Assembly: GCA_026018925.1 (NCBI GenBank)
Contig: JAKSZU010000004.1
Coordinates: 18,633,540-18,697,539, forward strand
Reading direction: 5' to 3'
Origin: Tupaia tana
Taxonomy: Eukaryota > Chordata > Mammalia > Scandentia > Tupaiidae
Length of the DNA stretch: 64,000 bases
Shown here: one piece after another, positions 32,344 through 44,049 of the stretch
Layout of the letters: the number at the start of each line of letters is the position of its first letter
Numbering within the stretch: the first letter of the stretch is position 1
The notes under the pieces: model-generated
What the model was told of the DNA's origin: nothing
What the model saw: the letters and a program-made list of their open reading frames with translations, nothing else
The model's database searches: none
Made by a program: the position numbers and the translations under genes

Positions 32344-32471
32344 TATCCAAGGTTATTAATATGGGATTTCTTAAACTGTTTCTCATCTTTAGCACTTATA
32401 CTGTTTGATACCTATGGTTAAATAGAGAAAGGAATTTTTGTCTTTGTACAATATAATTCGTTTTTTTTTTC

Positions 32472-32717
32472 TTTTTGGAAAGGTTTTTGCTGTAGGGCGT
32501 GTGCGCTCACCAGAAAGACAGAGAGAGACAGAGCCAGAAATCACCCCCCAGGGGGGATGGCCATACCACAATCCGTTCTCCTCCATTCTCCTCCCAGGAT
32601 CTTGGGCATGCACACACACATGCTTAGCATCAGTTTAAGCCCCTGTGTCCGGTACTTGAACCACGGTCGACCACATGGGAGTCCAGCGACATAGCCATTA
32701 CGCCATCTGCTGGTTCC
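32472..32717 (-). mobile_element. SINE class L
   Basis: Antisense: ggtttttgctgtagggcg to catctgctggttcc. Confidence 0.92.
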
Positions 32718-32909
32718 TATAATTAGATTTTTAAAGTCATTGGGAATAGGGAGGATAAGTTAGTAGATATTCTTTTAATGTAATAGATAATTTATTTCTA
32801 TTTGTGTTATGAAATTCACTAATTAATGATACATTTTCAACCTATTGGCCATTAGAAAACAAAGTATCCCTAGGTACTACAATATATTGGCCATCAAATT
32901 TTGTTTTGA

Positions 32910-33175
32910 GGGAATCAGCAGTTAGCGTAATGGCTATGTTGCTGGACTCCCACGTAGTCGACCGCAGTTCACGTCCCGGACCCAGTGGCTTAAGACTCAC
33001 GCCGGGCGCGTGTGCGTGCGTGCCCAAGATCCCGAGAGGAGAATGGAGGAGAAGGGATTGCGGCGTGACCATCCCCCCTGGGGGGTGATTTCTCGCTTTC
33101 TGTCTCTATGTCTCTCTCTGTCTGTCTGGCAAGCGCACGCGCCCTATAGCGAAATCCTCTCAAAAAAAAAAAAAA
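32910..33175 (+). mobile_element. SINE class L
   Basis: Sense, CpG-rich; TSD ttgttttgag at 32900-32909 and 33182-33191. Confidence 0.93.
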
Positions 33176-33191
33176 ATTGTTTTGTTTTGAG

Positions 33192-35290
33192 ATTTCTTGG
33201 AAGAGATTATGTGTTCTCACCTAGTGTTTCAGTCCAGCCAATGTGGAAGGGCTTCATTGGTTGTTTAATCAAATAGCTTCAGTATGAAGCAAGAGTAAAG
33301 ACCAACATTTTGAGCAGTCCTTTTCACCTGAGAGAAGTCTGTCAGGTGGCAATGTAAATATTTATATACTGATATTGTGAAAACAGCCTTAAAGTTTTGA
33401 AGATGACTGTTGAGTTTAGGTGCTTTGCTTCCTTTTATCAGATATATTTCTGTGGCATTTGAGAACAGAAACCAAGAAACATGGTAATTATAAGACTTTG
33501 CTTTCTGTTTGCTTTTTAAGTAAAAACAAAAAAACAAAAAAATGTTGACAGCACTGAGTTTTGGAGTTTATTGACTTACATTTGACTTCACTAGTTTGAT
33601 TGTTCCATTTGTTCGAGATACAGTCTCTAAAAAGTTTTGAGTTTCTTGAAAGACTTTGAGTCTTGCTCATTTTTAAAATTTAACATTATTCCCATTCAGT
33701 GTTGTTGAATATGTATGAATTATTTAGCAAATAATTCAGATAAATTTTGTACTGTGACTTTTGCTATTTGCTGGTTCAGATTTCTGTACTCTTAAGCATA
33801 TTGAAGATCAAGAAGTGTATTTAACATGTGGGTCCTCACACTGCAAAAGCAGAGTACAGAATTCTGGAGAATTTTCTGCTCTGGGTATAATATTTGTGAG
33901 TCATGTCTTAAGTAGAAAGCATGACTTTATTCCAGTCCTTCAAGAAGTAATTTGGACTGAGACCTAAGCGGCCTATTTCATTACCCACCAGCAGCATCAT
34001 ATGCTTCTCTCTTTGAGGGAGAAATTGACAGCAGACAATGTGCATCAGGATACAGACTTTTTGTGGCCTTATGGCACTATCCCTGTCATAAGCGATTGAC
34101 ATTCTAGTGGACCCTGGAGATAATAGTGGCTGAAATTATCCACCAGGTTAGGTTAGATCTTTTCCTCTTGATTTGGTCTTTCATCCTCAAATACATACTA
34201 ATTGCACCAGCCATACTGCCACAGACACATTTTCTGCCTTCTGGATTTTTCTGTCTGAAACACTGATAATAATAGACCTTCAGATGTCTTCTGTTGGCTA
34301 ATTTCAAATATTCTGGTATGCTCTATTTCAGTTCTCCCTCACCCACCTGCATACTTCAGCTAAACTAAGTATTCCCTGATTATAAGCATTAAACAAACAA
34401 ACAAAAAAATCCAAGATTCTTTTGGGTTGAGGTGTGCTTTCCTTTGGATGAGTGTGGTTATTGCAGTTGTGATGTTAGTCATGGATCTACCTCTATTAAG
34501 CCCTAAGAGTCATTAGCTTTCCTGTTGTGGGGAGAGCTAAGGGATTTAGTTGAATTTCTGGCTGCTACTCTACTCGATGTCAACCATACCAGCATCAAGA
34601 TATCACTAGGGCTTTATGGAATCTTCCTGTCGACATTCATCCGAGAAAAACCGCTTCTCTTGGGTACCTCTTCAAAGAATTTTTTCTTTCATGACTTTGT
34701 CCTCCTAAGACCCAGGTGTAGGAGAAGAACATGTGTCTTATTTAGGGAGACAAGGATAATAAATCAGAACTTTTTAAACATATTTTGAAGAAATTATATG
34801 CAACTTCTGAACACTGGCCTTTAACACCCTACCAATCGAGGTAAAGCATCTGCAGAGGTAGGTTACCAGATACATCCCAACCCTGATTTTAGATAATCAC
34901 GTAAACACTGTAAGAATTGTCTTCTACATAGTGTAATCTAGTAGGTAAGCAATGTACCATGTAAACAGTATATGCATCCTCATTTCCTTAACCGGTTTTT
35001 AATTTACTTCCAAAGATGGGATTTTTTTTTTACCATTTGGTATCGCATAGCCAACTTACAAAACCCAAACTATTGATGTCACAGGCTTTACTCAATGACC
35101 GACCAAGGAATCAAGAAATGGAGAAGCAGGAGAGAAGCTTGCAAGTCAGTTTCTCTCTGGTTTTGAGCTGGAGCATTTAAGAGATAGTAAATGGGATAGT
35201 GAGGGGAAGGGATAGAGTAATAGAGAGAGGAATATTCAAAGTTTTTCTGGGGTGTGGGGAGCAGAGATTTTTTGAAGTAAAAAATCTGCT
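33192..35290. other. Unique sequence past CMPK1, SINE-free
   Basis: 2.1 kb without recognised repeats, directly downstream of the gene. May include a long alternative 3' UTR; no coding signal. Confidence 0.5.
34758..34763 (+). promoter_or_regulatory. Possible distal poly(A) signal
   Basis: AATAAA in unique, SINE-free sequence 3.9 kb past the CMPK1 stop. It would only matter if the transcript reads through three SINE insertions. Weak. Confidence 0.2.
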
Positions 35291-35294
35291 TCCT

Positions 35295-35388
35295 GGGGCC
35301 GACAAGTGGCATGGTGGTTAAAGGCGCTGGACTCCCACATGGTCGACCACGGTTCAAGTCTCGGACCTGGTGGCTTGCTTTCTCACTT

Positions 35389-35423
<35 letters not shown>

Positions 35424-35490
35424 GATCAAACTGGAAAATAATAATAATAATAATAAATAAAGTTAAAATAAAATATTTAAAAAAAAAAAA
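35295..35490 (+). mobile_element. SINE class S
   Basis: Sense; TSD aatctgcttcctgggg before and after, the second copy merging with the next SINE's start. Confidence 0.93.
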
Positions 35491-35501
35491 TCTGCTTCCT
35501 G

Positions 35502-35650
35502 GGGCCAGCAGGTGGTGTAGTAGTTACATTGCTAGACTCCTACATGGCTGACCACAGTTCAAGTTCCACACCCACTGGCTTGAAAATCACGCCGGGCACA
35601 TGTGCGTGCATGCTCAAGATCCTAGGAGGAGAATGGAGGAAAAGGTATAA
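35502..35650 (+). mobile_element. SINE class L/O, 3'-truncated
   Basis: Sense, stops after gaatggaggaaaagg where another SINE tract begins. Confidence 0.85.
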
Positions 35651-35654
35651 TAAT

Positions 35655-35912
35655 AAATAACTTTTATTTTTGGAGAGGTTTTTGTTATAGGGCATGTGCA
35701 CTCGGCAGAAAGAGAAAGAGAGACAGAAAGCAAGAAATCACCCCTGGGGGGGTGGCCATGCCGCAATCCCTTCTCCTCCATTCTCCTCTCAGGGTCCTGG
35801 GCATGCGGGCACACGCGCCCAGTGTGAGTTTAAGCCACTGGGTCTGGGACTCAAATGGTGGTCGACTACATGGGAGTCCAGTGACATAGCCATTATGCCA
35901 ACTGCTGGTCCC
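35655..35912 (-). mobile_element. SINE class L
   Basis: Antisense: ggagaggtttttgttatagg to ccaactgctggtccc. Confidence 0.92.
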
Positions 35913-35914
35913 AA

Positions 35915-36078
35915 CATTTAATTTTTAAAATTCTTTTCAAAAATTGTTGCAGGGCATATGTGCTCACCAGAGAGAGAGAGAGGAAAAGTGGGAAAGCAAG
36001 CCACCAGGTCTGAAACTTGAACCACAGTCTGTCATTTGGGAGACCAGCACCCCAACCACCATGCTACCTGCTGGCCCC
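35915..36078 (-). mobile_element. SINE class S/L intermediate
   Basis: Antisense; short, but keeps ttgcagggcatatgtgctc. Confidence 0.85.
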
Positions 36079-36089
36079 ATCCTCTTTCT

Positions 36090-36353
36090 CTGTTTTGGCC
36101 AAAGGTGATGTGTCCTTATTAGAGAGAAACAGATATTGGGGGTGGGGAATGAAAAAACACACGCACACACCCCTCCCCTAGCCAATGGGGCATGGTTGTA
36201 CTGCAATCCCTGCTCCTCTGTCTTTCCCTCCTTTCAGGATTTTGGTGGATGCGTAGACCTGGTATAGTCTCAAGCCACCAAGTCTGGGACTCAACCCTAC
36301 AGTTGACCATGTGGTATCCAACCGCCTTAACCTCCACACCACCTGCTAGCCCC
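36090..36353 (-). mobile_element. SINE class O
   Basis: Antisense: tccttattagagagaaac to ccacctgctagcccc. Confidence 0.8.
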
Positions 36354-36969
36354 AGTAAGAAATTTACAAATTAATGTATTTGAGTTTTGGGAATGCTCTA
36401 GTACTATTTTGAAAGCTTTCTGAAAAAAAAAAAAAAATACATTCTCAGTGACTACCTCCATAAAATTAAGTAATAATTTTTTTAAAATATGTGAACTCAA
36501 GAGGAGCTCTCAAGAAAACCATGAACTGGGTAAGTTGTCCTTGTTTGTTTGGTTCAACTGGCCTTCTCACAGCCACCTGGCTCCAAGAGCTTCTAAAGGG
36601 AGAGAAGGAAGACGTTGAGTGGGTTCAGTAGTCAGTACTTAAAGCACAAGGCTGTGTGCCTGGCTTATTCTAAATTGTTTATTAGTTTTATTAAGAAACA
36701 TTTTCACAAGTGGTTCCAAAGGAGCTGCCAGAACTGGGTCAGTTGAGTATCTATTCTTAAAATGAGCCTGCATCGATAGGGCCTCATCAAAATGTCAAGA
36801 CTTTTTTTTAACTCCCAGGTGCACAGTAAGCGCCACCATTGTCTTATTCTCAGCTGGGAGAGTGGTCAACATGGACACTATTTATATCACTTGGATGGGG
36901 AGAAAAATGCTGAAGTTTAATGACATAGATTAGTTCAAAACTATTCTAGCATTAAAACTACCAAGTTAA
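36354..36969. other. Unique intergenic sequence
   Basis: No feature recognised. Confidence 0.5.
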
Positions 36970-37088
36970 ACCAGCTACATCAGAATCCTTTGGGTCTCAA
37001 CTGTGTCACAACGTCCATGGGGAATGGTCATGGCGTGACAAGACCCTGTTGAGGAGCTCTCTGTCTGTCTCTCTCAATAAGTAAATTA
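36970..37088 (+). mobile_element. SINE fragment of a second family
   Basis: tggtcatggcgtgacaagaccctgttg and ctctgtctgtctctctcaataagtaaa resemble the end of the element at 3552-3775. Confidence 0.4.
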
Positions 37089-37093
37089 ACTTT

Positions 37094-37315
37094 GGGGCCA
37101 GCAGGTGCTTGACTCCCCCATGGCCAACTTCAGTTCAAGTCACGGACCTGGTGGCTTGTGCATGCATGCCCAAAATCCCAGGAGGAGAATGCAGAAGGGA
37201 TTGTAGCATGGCCATTCCCCCTGGGAGGGTGATGTCTCATTTACCTCACACTGTCTTTCCAATGAGCCCATATATCCTATGGCAAAACCGTAAAAAAAAA
37301 AAAAAAAAAAAAGCA
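37094..37315 (+). mobile_element. SINE class L/O, head internally deleted
   Basis: Sense; gccagcaggtgcttgactcc lacks about 20 bp of A-box region. Confidence 0.85.
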
Positions 37316-37749
37316 AACTTGAAAAAAAAAGGTGTGTGTGGGGGGGTAAGAATGTGACTTCCTTGACACCTTCTGTCTTCATGTAAGTTGTGATTTGAGT
37401 AATATGGAAATCTCTGAGTTTGTGTATTTGACCTAAGAAGGGAACTGTCTAATTTATATTCAACAGCTAAGCCATTGTTTTATATGATGATACCCAGATT
37501 ATGATGGCTGACTGGTGAATAGCTTGATACATTTAGAGGCATTATCACAAGCTGTACTCAGATTGATGCAAAGGTTCGCCATCTTAACTTAGCTGACTGG
37601 CCACTAGCCAGCAGATTGTCAGGGACGCTGACCCCTGTGACCAGAATCAGTTTGTTTCAGGTAATCTACACCTTTCTTAGGCATGCTCATGTTACACTAG
37701 AGATACAACAGTTAATACAAAAGCACCACCCTCAACAAAGCTCACTAGA

Positions 37750-37990
37750 TAAGCTCAAATCTGGTGCTTTCTTAACTATTGTGTTTCTGTAGAGTGCTTC
37801 ATAATGCTGGCAAACTTTTTACCTCTGTGATAGCATTTTGTTTTCCCAATAGTTCAAGGCAGGTTGGAATCATGATTTTTCTGTTTCATGGATGATTAAC
37901 CAAGACCCAAAGAGTCCCAGTCAGTTGCCCACAATCTTTACAGCTAGATAGTTGTGGTTTTGGAACTGGAACCCAGACTTACTGGATATG
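37750..37990 (-). mobile_element. MIR element
   Basis: Antisense MIR: tgtttcatggatgattaacc, cagctagatagttgtgg, ggaactggaacccagactt. Confidence 0.65.
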
Positions 37991-38099
37991 CCTCCCATCT
38001 ATCTCGTCAGCCTACTGCCTGTAAGAAGGCAGTTGTGACCTCACACCTCACCAAGCTTCCTCAGTCACGAGCCTGCTACCCTCGTTCTTCTTTATTGCC

Positions 38100-38232
38100 T
38101 AGCTCCCTGCGTGAAGTTGTTCTTACTGTTGGTCTTCCCTGTAGATTTGAAGTGCCAGAAGAGCAAAACGTCTGCCTTGTTCACCCCTATTACCTAGTGC
38201 CTAGACCAGTGCCTGTACATAGTAGGTAGGCC
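38100..38232 (+). mobile_element. L2 LINE 3' end
   Basis: Text of the type cttgttcacc...ctagtgcctagaccagtgcctg...acatagtaggtagg is the hallmark L2 terminus. A MIR-like element lies directly upstream. Confidence 0.7.
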
Positions 38233-38890
38233 CCACGGCGTTTGTTGACAAAAGAAACTGAAAAGTGAAAATAATTTTGGCAGCTGTAGCTGTAAGTTAC
38301 ATCGCCGAGTTTTGGATTCCAGTAGGTTACGCTGTGAGCTCCATAGAGTTCTATTTTCTCCCTAAAGAGTAAGAACTTGACCATTATAAAGTACTGGGGA
38401 TGAGAACAGGGAATTTTTGGACCTTATCAGCCCCCCTTTCCTTTCAGCATATAACTCAGAAAGACCTGAAATTGACTATCAGAGGGAAAAATGAAAGGCT
38501 GTGTCTAGAAAACAATATTTTGAAAGTCTCACCCACTGAGTTCAATCTGTGTTGATAAATTTTTGACCCATCATAGCTCTGTTTCAGTGTTAACTGTGTT
38601 AGGACCTGGAAAATCTCTGTTTTGTGAAGACTTCTGACAGTTTCTGTTTTGTATTATAGATACGAAACGGCATAATACAAATTTCTGCTTGAAGCCTTAA
38701 AATTACAGTGCAATCAGTGCTTTAACACCAACTGTATTGTATTGGAAAAGATCAAAATGAGATATTTTCAGTCTGCCTTAGTTGTTGATTAATAGAATCT
38801 TTGGGAAAGAGACTCTAGATGGATGTCTTAGTTATATTTCTCTATTCTCTAAATGACCCAGCCCAAAATAGTCTATCTATTTCTATATTT
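38233..38890. other. Unique intergenic sequence
   Basis: No feature recognised. Confidence 0.5.
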
Positions 38891-38892
38891 TT

Positions 38893-39137
38893 TAAGTCTT
38901 TTTTTCTTTTTCCCATAGGCGTGTATGCTCACTGAAAAGAGACAGAGAGAGGGGGAGGGAAAGAGAAATCATCCCTCTAGAGATGGTCACACCACAATCC
39001 CTTCTCCATTCTCTTGAGAGTTAGGGCACGATGCACATGCACCCAGTATGTTTTTCAAGCCGCCAAGTCCAGGACTCAAACTTTGGCTAGCCATGTGGGA
39101 ATCCAGTGCCTTAACTATCTGGCCACCTACTGGCTCA
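38893..39137 (-). mobile_element. SINE class O
   Basis: Antisense: tttttcccataggcgtgtatg to gccacctactggctc. Confidence 0.83.
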
Positions 39138-39387
39138 GATTATTGAGTCTTCCTCAGAACACCCCAGACAGGAGCAGAAATGGGCCTAGAACCCAGCTCC
39201 CTTTTCCCCCAGCCCTTATTCCTCAACACCATCATGCTTTTACCTCTGTCTTTTCTGTCAAGGACTTGGAAAGTCAAAGTAATATCCCGCGATGTTCCAG
39301 AACTGCTACGTTCCTAACGGTTTTATTCGGTATAATGAGCATTTATCGAAAGTATTTTAAACTATATTTAAAACAAAAACCAATGTC
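39138..39387. other. Unique intergenic sequence
   Basis: No feature recognised. Confidence 0.45.
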
Positions 39388-39620
39388 TTGGGCTGGCAGG
39401 TAGTGTGGTGGTTAAGGGCTCTGGACTCCCACATGGCTGAGTCCTACATGGCTGACTGCTGTTCAAGTCCCGGACCTGGTGTCTTGCTTTCTCACTTTCC
39501 CTCTCTCTTCTTCTCTCTCTCTCTCTCACACACCCCCCAACACACACAAACACATGTACCCTGTTCCTCTCAGGTCAAAATAAAATAAATAAAGTTAAAT
39601 AAAAATAATTCTTAAAAATG
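39388..39620 (+). mobile_element. SINE class S with head duplication
   Basis: Sense; cacatggctga appears twice within the head (tandem slip), and acacac repeats in the CT region. Confidence 0.88.
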
Positions 39621-39626
39621 GCTTAA

Positions 39627-39880
39627 GCACCAGCAGTTAGCGTAATGGCTATGTTGCTAGACTCCCATGTAGTCGACCACAGTTTGAGTCCTGGACCCAG
39701 TGGCTTAAACTCATGCCCAGCGCGTGCATGCATGACCAAGATCCTGAGAAGAGAGTGGAAAAGGGATTGCAGCGTGGCTAACCCCCTGGGGGGTGATTTC
39801 TTGCTTTCTGTCTCTCTGTCTCTCTCTGTCTTTCTGGTGAGTGAACACACCCTACAGCAAAAAACCTCTCCAAAAAAGAA
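39627..39880 (+). mobile_element. SINE class L
   Basis: Sense, immediately after the class S copy. Confidence 0.92.
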
Positions 39881-39881
39881 T

Positions 39882-39932
39882 TATTTTTTATTTACTTATT
39901 CACTCATATCATGCCACCTGCTGGTCTCAGCC
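39882..39932 (-). mobile_element. SINE class S, middle deleted
   Basis: Antisense tail (gaattattttttatttac) joined directly to head end (atgccacctgctggtctc). Confidence 0.7.
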
Positions 39933-40335
39933 TGCCACTCTTAATGCTTGCTCATGGACCCACTCCTGATGCTCACAGATCCGGGGGAGAGAAGGACTTC
40001 GTGAAGACCACAATGGTTCTCCACTAAGCGGGTAGTCGGGTGGGTACTAACGTGACATAATGGGTCTCCTTTCCTCCTACTCAGCAGCAGCCACTATCTT
40101 GAAAGGTGAGGAGTGTCCACCAGAACACCTTTTACTCTCACCAGACCTCTGAAGGGAGACGGAGTGGATGCACTCACGTGGGTGTGAGGGCAAAGCGAGG
40201 GCAGTGAGTATAAGCAATGTAAGGACTTTCTAAAGCCGCAGCTGCCCACAGTGAAGTGGATGGCTTGAGGACATGAATTTCCTCACCAGAAGTCTGCCAG
40301 CAGAGCCTGGATGTCTTATTGGTCCTTTTTGTTTG
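39933..40335. other. Unique intergenic sequence
   Basis: No feature recognised. Confidence 0.45.
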
Positions 40336-40512
40336 TTGTTGAATTGCCACAGGGTATGTGTCTGCGCTCAGTGGAGAGAGAATGACAGGGACAACACCCC
40401 CAAAGGGGGCATGGGCCCTTCACTTCTCCATCCTGTCAGGATGTTGGGCATGATACACATGTGCCTAGTGTGTTCTTCAAGGCTCTGGGGTCAGGACTCA
40501 AACTCCAGTCCA

Positions 40513-41091
40513 CGAGACCCACCCTTGGTCCAGCCCTGAGTGAAGTCTATGTTCCCTATTGCTGGGAACTTTATGAACTGAAAATTAGAAGAAAAAAGAA
40601 AAAACAAAAAGGAACTGTATCTCTCAGCAAAAAAAACATCATAGACAATTCACACTTACTTGCAGAATCATCTGAGTGGGTTTTGAATGTTCACAACATA
40701 ATGTCAACTGTTGAAGATGGTGAATATGTTTATACCTATTTGGTTAATACACACTGTATATACATGCTTCTACAGACCATTCTGTACCCATTCCGTACAA
40801 ATGTAATGATTGTATGCAAATTAAAAAAAAAAAAAAGAAGGAAGGAAGGAAGGAAGGAAGAAAGAAATAATGAAAGAAAGAGGGAGGGAGGGAGGGAGGG
40901 AGGGAGAGGAAAAAGAGAAAAGTTTGCTTAGTGGACAAAAAATGAGAAGTTATTGGCTGATGATAATGTATACAGTAATATCTTTGTCTTGACTGACAGG
41001 CATAGTATTTGTGTTGGAAAAAGAAACATATACTGTAAAAGACATGTGAAAAAAAAAAAAAAAAAACAAAAAACAAAACAAAACAAAAAAA
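40513..41091 (+). mobile_element. 5'-truncated LINE (L1-like) 3' end inserted in a SINE
   Basis: The block is flanked by a 13-bp exact TSD (aaactccagtcca at 40500-40512 and 41092-41104) and ends in an A-rich tail with aaaac units. It contains tgctgggaactttatgaactg, an internal A run plus GGAA/GGGA microsatellite (about 40827-40912), and a second A-rich end. A related sequence occurs at 60612-60912. This structure is what target-primed reverse transcription of a LINE 3' UTR leaves. The split SINE resumes at 41105. Confidence 0.75.
40838..40912. repeat. (GGAA)n/(GGGA)n microsatellite
   Basis: Purine-only tract inside the LINE 3' end, probably grown from an internal A run. Confidence 0.9.
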
Positions 41092-41150
41092 AAACTCCAG
41101 TCCATCATGCGGGATCCAGCTTCCTTAACCAGTAGGGTACGGGGCCGGCT

Positions 41151-43002
41151 CCTAGATGCCTGCTCAGTAGGATGTGTTAGAGTCTTCCAGCCCAGAGATT
41201 CTGTGGTTCAGGGACCATTCCATTCCAGAGATATCTAGCTAAGTTTGAAGTCCATCTCGAAGCCAAGCTGTATTTTCTAGGTCCTCTTGAAACCCAAGAC
41301 AGAAGAGTTCCCTGCATATAAAAGCAGGAGGAAAGGCTAAGTGGCATCAGAGGGCCTGTGCCTTGCTAAAAGAACCCAAACGTGGAGAAATTTCCCTCAG
41401 CTCTGTCTGTCCCCTGGGCAGCCAGTGTGGGACAGGTGCTCGACGGTGGTGAGGAGGTGCCTGATGTGTGGTGGAGGAGAGGAACCTACTCTAGGAGAGA
41501 CGCCGCACTGGCAAACATGGCAGTGAGGATGAGGGAGACCCACCTAGCTGGGGAGAGCAAAGGTCCATGGATACCAAATGTGAGACAGAAGTACGCAACG
41601 ATAAGGTGAGGAAATCCAATGGGGGCCTTTAGTAACAGGTAAAGGGTGGGTTTTATTCTGTGTCTTACTTAGCTGAGCCCAGACAAAAAGGCTGGGTAAC
41701 TGCTAGGCCTGATGAGTCCATCTTACAAAGAATTTTCGATTTAGGAGGCTGTTCTCTCTCTTTTTTCTAACCCTTCCATCCCTCCTTATTCCTCTCTTCA
41801 TTGTAAACTGTCCCTTGAGTTCTATTATGAAACCTTAATGGTTTTTCCATCTCGCTAGGGACAGTTTTCAAACTCTTTCTGGCTTGGCCTGTGTTAGGGC
41901 TGGGCCCAAGGCGAGTCATGGAGAGGAGGTGACTCCCAGCAATAAGCAACCCACAGAATTGTGTCTGTTATTTAAGAAAAGTTTCTGGGTTTTCAGCTAA
42001 TTGCAAAAATACATAATGGATGCTTTTCGCATCTGCTAGTTATTCTGGAGCAGGCCTGCATCCAAAAGCAAACTTTAAACAAACAATAAGATTATGGAGC
42101 TTAACTGTTTCAATGTGTAACAGAAGAAAGCCAAGCCCCTAAAAGTTACATTAATACACATGCCTCAGATGCAGGCACACAGATCACACTGACAGATACA
42201 CATGCATGCAAACATGCAGATGCACGTTTTGGCACCAGGGCACATAAATGCATGCTTGCACACCAGCACCTAGTATGTACATCCACGCATAACTTGCATG
42301 CATGTGCTCAATCACCAGAACCAATTCATATACTCTCAGACACATGAGTACATAGCATATACTCATATGAATTTACACCTACACCTTTGGGCAACACAGA
42401 CACAGACGCACCACCCTAGACATAGATGCAGTCACATAAATAATTTTCACTTCAATGAAGGATCCTCACGAGTGGGCAAGTAGGTCCTCCCAGTCCAGAG
42501 GTAAGCGAAGCGCTCTGTTAGCGATGCGCTGGCCATGTCTGGGTGGTATCAAGTGTAGTTATCAGTGTGGCCACTATGGGGCGCCCAGGATCCATCCTGC
42601 ATCAGGCTTTCACTGATTTTCTCGGCTGGTTAATTATTTCTTCCCCTTTCTGTTCTGGATGCCTGCACAGAGCTGGGAAACTCTTTGCTACAAACTCCAG
42701 CATTCCAGGCTCTATGACACTCATTCTCATCTCCCAGCTCCACACCATCGAAACACTGCCAGTCCCCATCCTGCCTTCCTCCTGCCAGAATGCCTGCTTC
42801 CCATCTCCTGCTCACCCTGGGATTCTGCCCCTTGGATAACTGGGTCTGTAGGGTCTTGATCAAGGTGTGATGTCTACCTAAAGCTTCTTCCCCAGCAGCA
42901 GCTGTCCAGATTCCACCTACCTGTCAGTCTATTTCAGCCTCTCCCAGTGCAGAGCTGCCAGAACCAACACTAATGTTACAGTAATGGAATGAAAGCCATC
43001 CC
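41151..43002. other. Intergenic sequence, mostly unique
   Basis: No gene recognised. A TATA-like tataaaag at 41317-41324 stands alone. 42150-42450 is a degenerate run rich in acatgc and cacaca words, a decayed simple repeat. Confidence 0.5.
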
Positions 43003-43201
43003 AATGGCCTAGTGGTTAAGGAGACCGACAGCTGACAGTGTGGTTCAAATCCCAGCCAGGGCACCCATGGGGCCAGCAGGTGGTGTGGTGGTTAAAGTGC
43101 TGGATTCGCACATGGCTAACTGTGGTTTGAGTCCCGGGCCTGGTGACTTGCTTTCTCTCTTTGTCTCTCTCTGGTGAGCACATGTGCCCTATAGCAAACT
43201 A

Positions 43202-43232
<31 letters not shown>

Positions 43233-43437
43233 CATTCTTTTTTTTTAAAAAAAAAAAAAAAAGGAAAGAAAAATACACCACATGTGTGTAGCATGTGTGC
43301 CCCAAATCTCAACAGATGGAAAAATGGAGAAGAGGGGATTGCTGTATGACCACGCCCATGGGTCAAGGGTCCTTTCTCCTCTCCCTCTGTCTCTCTCTCT
43401 CTCTGGTGAGTCCAGTGCCCTCTGGAAATCAATAAAG
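43003..43437 (+). mobile_element. SINE class O split by a class S SINE
   Basis: Sense head 43003-43068 (atcccaatggcctagtggtt) and body/end 43268-43437 (gccccaaatctcaacagatgg...gtgccctctgg) rejoin across the insert. Confidence 0.85.
43069..43267 (+). mobile_element. SINE class S/L intermediate, nested
   Basis: Sense; short body but keeps ggtgagcacatgtgccctat agcaaac. (aat)n tail and A run. Confidence 0.88.
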
Positions 43438-44049
43438 TGGAATGGATGAATTAAAGCTCACCCATCTCTGCCTCCCCCACTCACCCCCAGCTGGAGAGGT
43501 CTCAGTCTCTAGCACCTGCCTCCTGGCTTTTGTTGGTCCTTTAATAAAAGAAATACCAGCTTCAAAACACAAATTAGGGGCAGAAAGACAAGATGTCATG
43601 AAGTCGATGCCTTTCAGCATCTGTGTCCTTCCACCCACAGTCTCAGAGCTCCTCCATCATGACGGCTGTGGCAAGCGCGGCCCAGCCAAGACTGCTGCCC
43701 TGTTACGAAGTTAGGAGGCTGCGCGGTGTGGGACCAGTGCGGCCTGTGGCGCGCACCAGCAGGGTGAGGGCAGAGAGCAAGGGAGGATGTGGGAGACTGC
43801 AGAGGCCTGGGGCCAGCCCGAGTATCATTTAAAGGGAGCGAGGGCCGATCGGAGACTCACAGGACGAGTAGAACGAACGTCACAGCTGCTGTCGGTGCAC
43901 ATTTACCGTGCTCTCAGCCGTAATCCTCCCAGGCGAGAAATTCTAACCCACGTCTGCCTGTCTGTGGTCAGAACGTTTAACCTGGTCCAAAACCCCTCTC
44001 ATGAGTTAAGGTAAGAGTTTGGGAGGCAGGCAGGAAGGAGAATGGCATG
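43438..44049. other. Unique, moderately GC/CpG-rich sequence
   Basis: 43660-43870 holds scattered CpGs and a gcaggGTGAGGG motif that looks like a splice donor, but no conserved frame could be recognised. Confidence 0.4.

Larger units (their letters stand above)
40340..41150 (-). mobile_element. SINE class O split by a LINE 3' end
   Basis: Antisense halves 40340-40512 and 41105-41150 (gcgggatccagcttccttaacc...ggggccggctcc). Confidence 0.85.

Noticed and set aside
40461..40931. 156-codon open frame
   Set aside because: Crosses a SINE/LINE junction and a GGAA microsatellite.
41317..41324. Isolated TATA-like motif (tataaaag) as a promoter
   Set aside because: No initiator, exon or LTR context; such motifs occur by chance in AT-rich DNA.
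43640..43780. Possible coding exon with a donor-like gcaggGTGAGGG
   Set aside because: No acceptor paired with a conserved frame and no recognisable protein.
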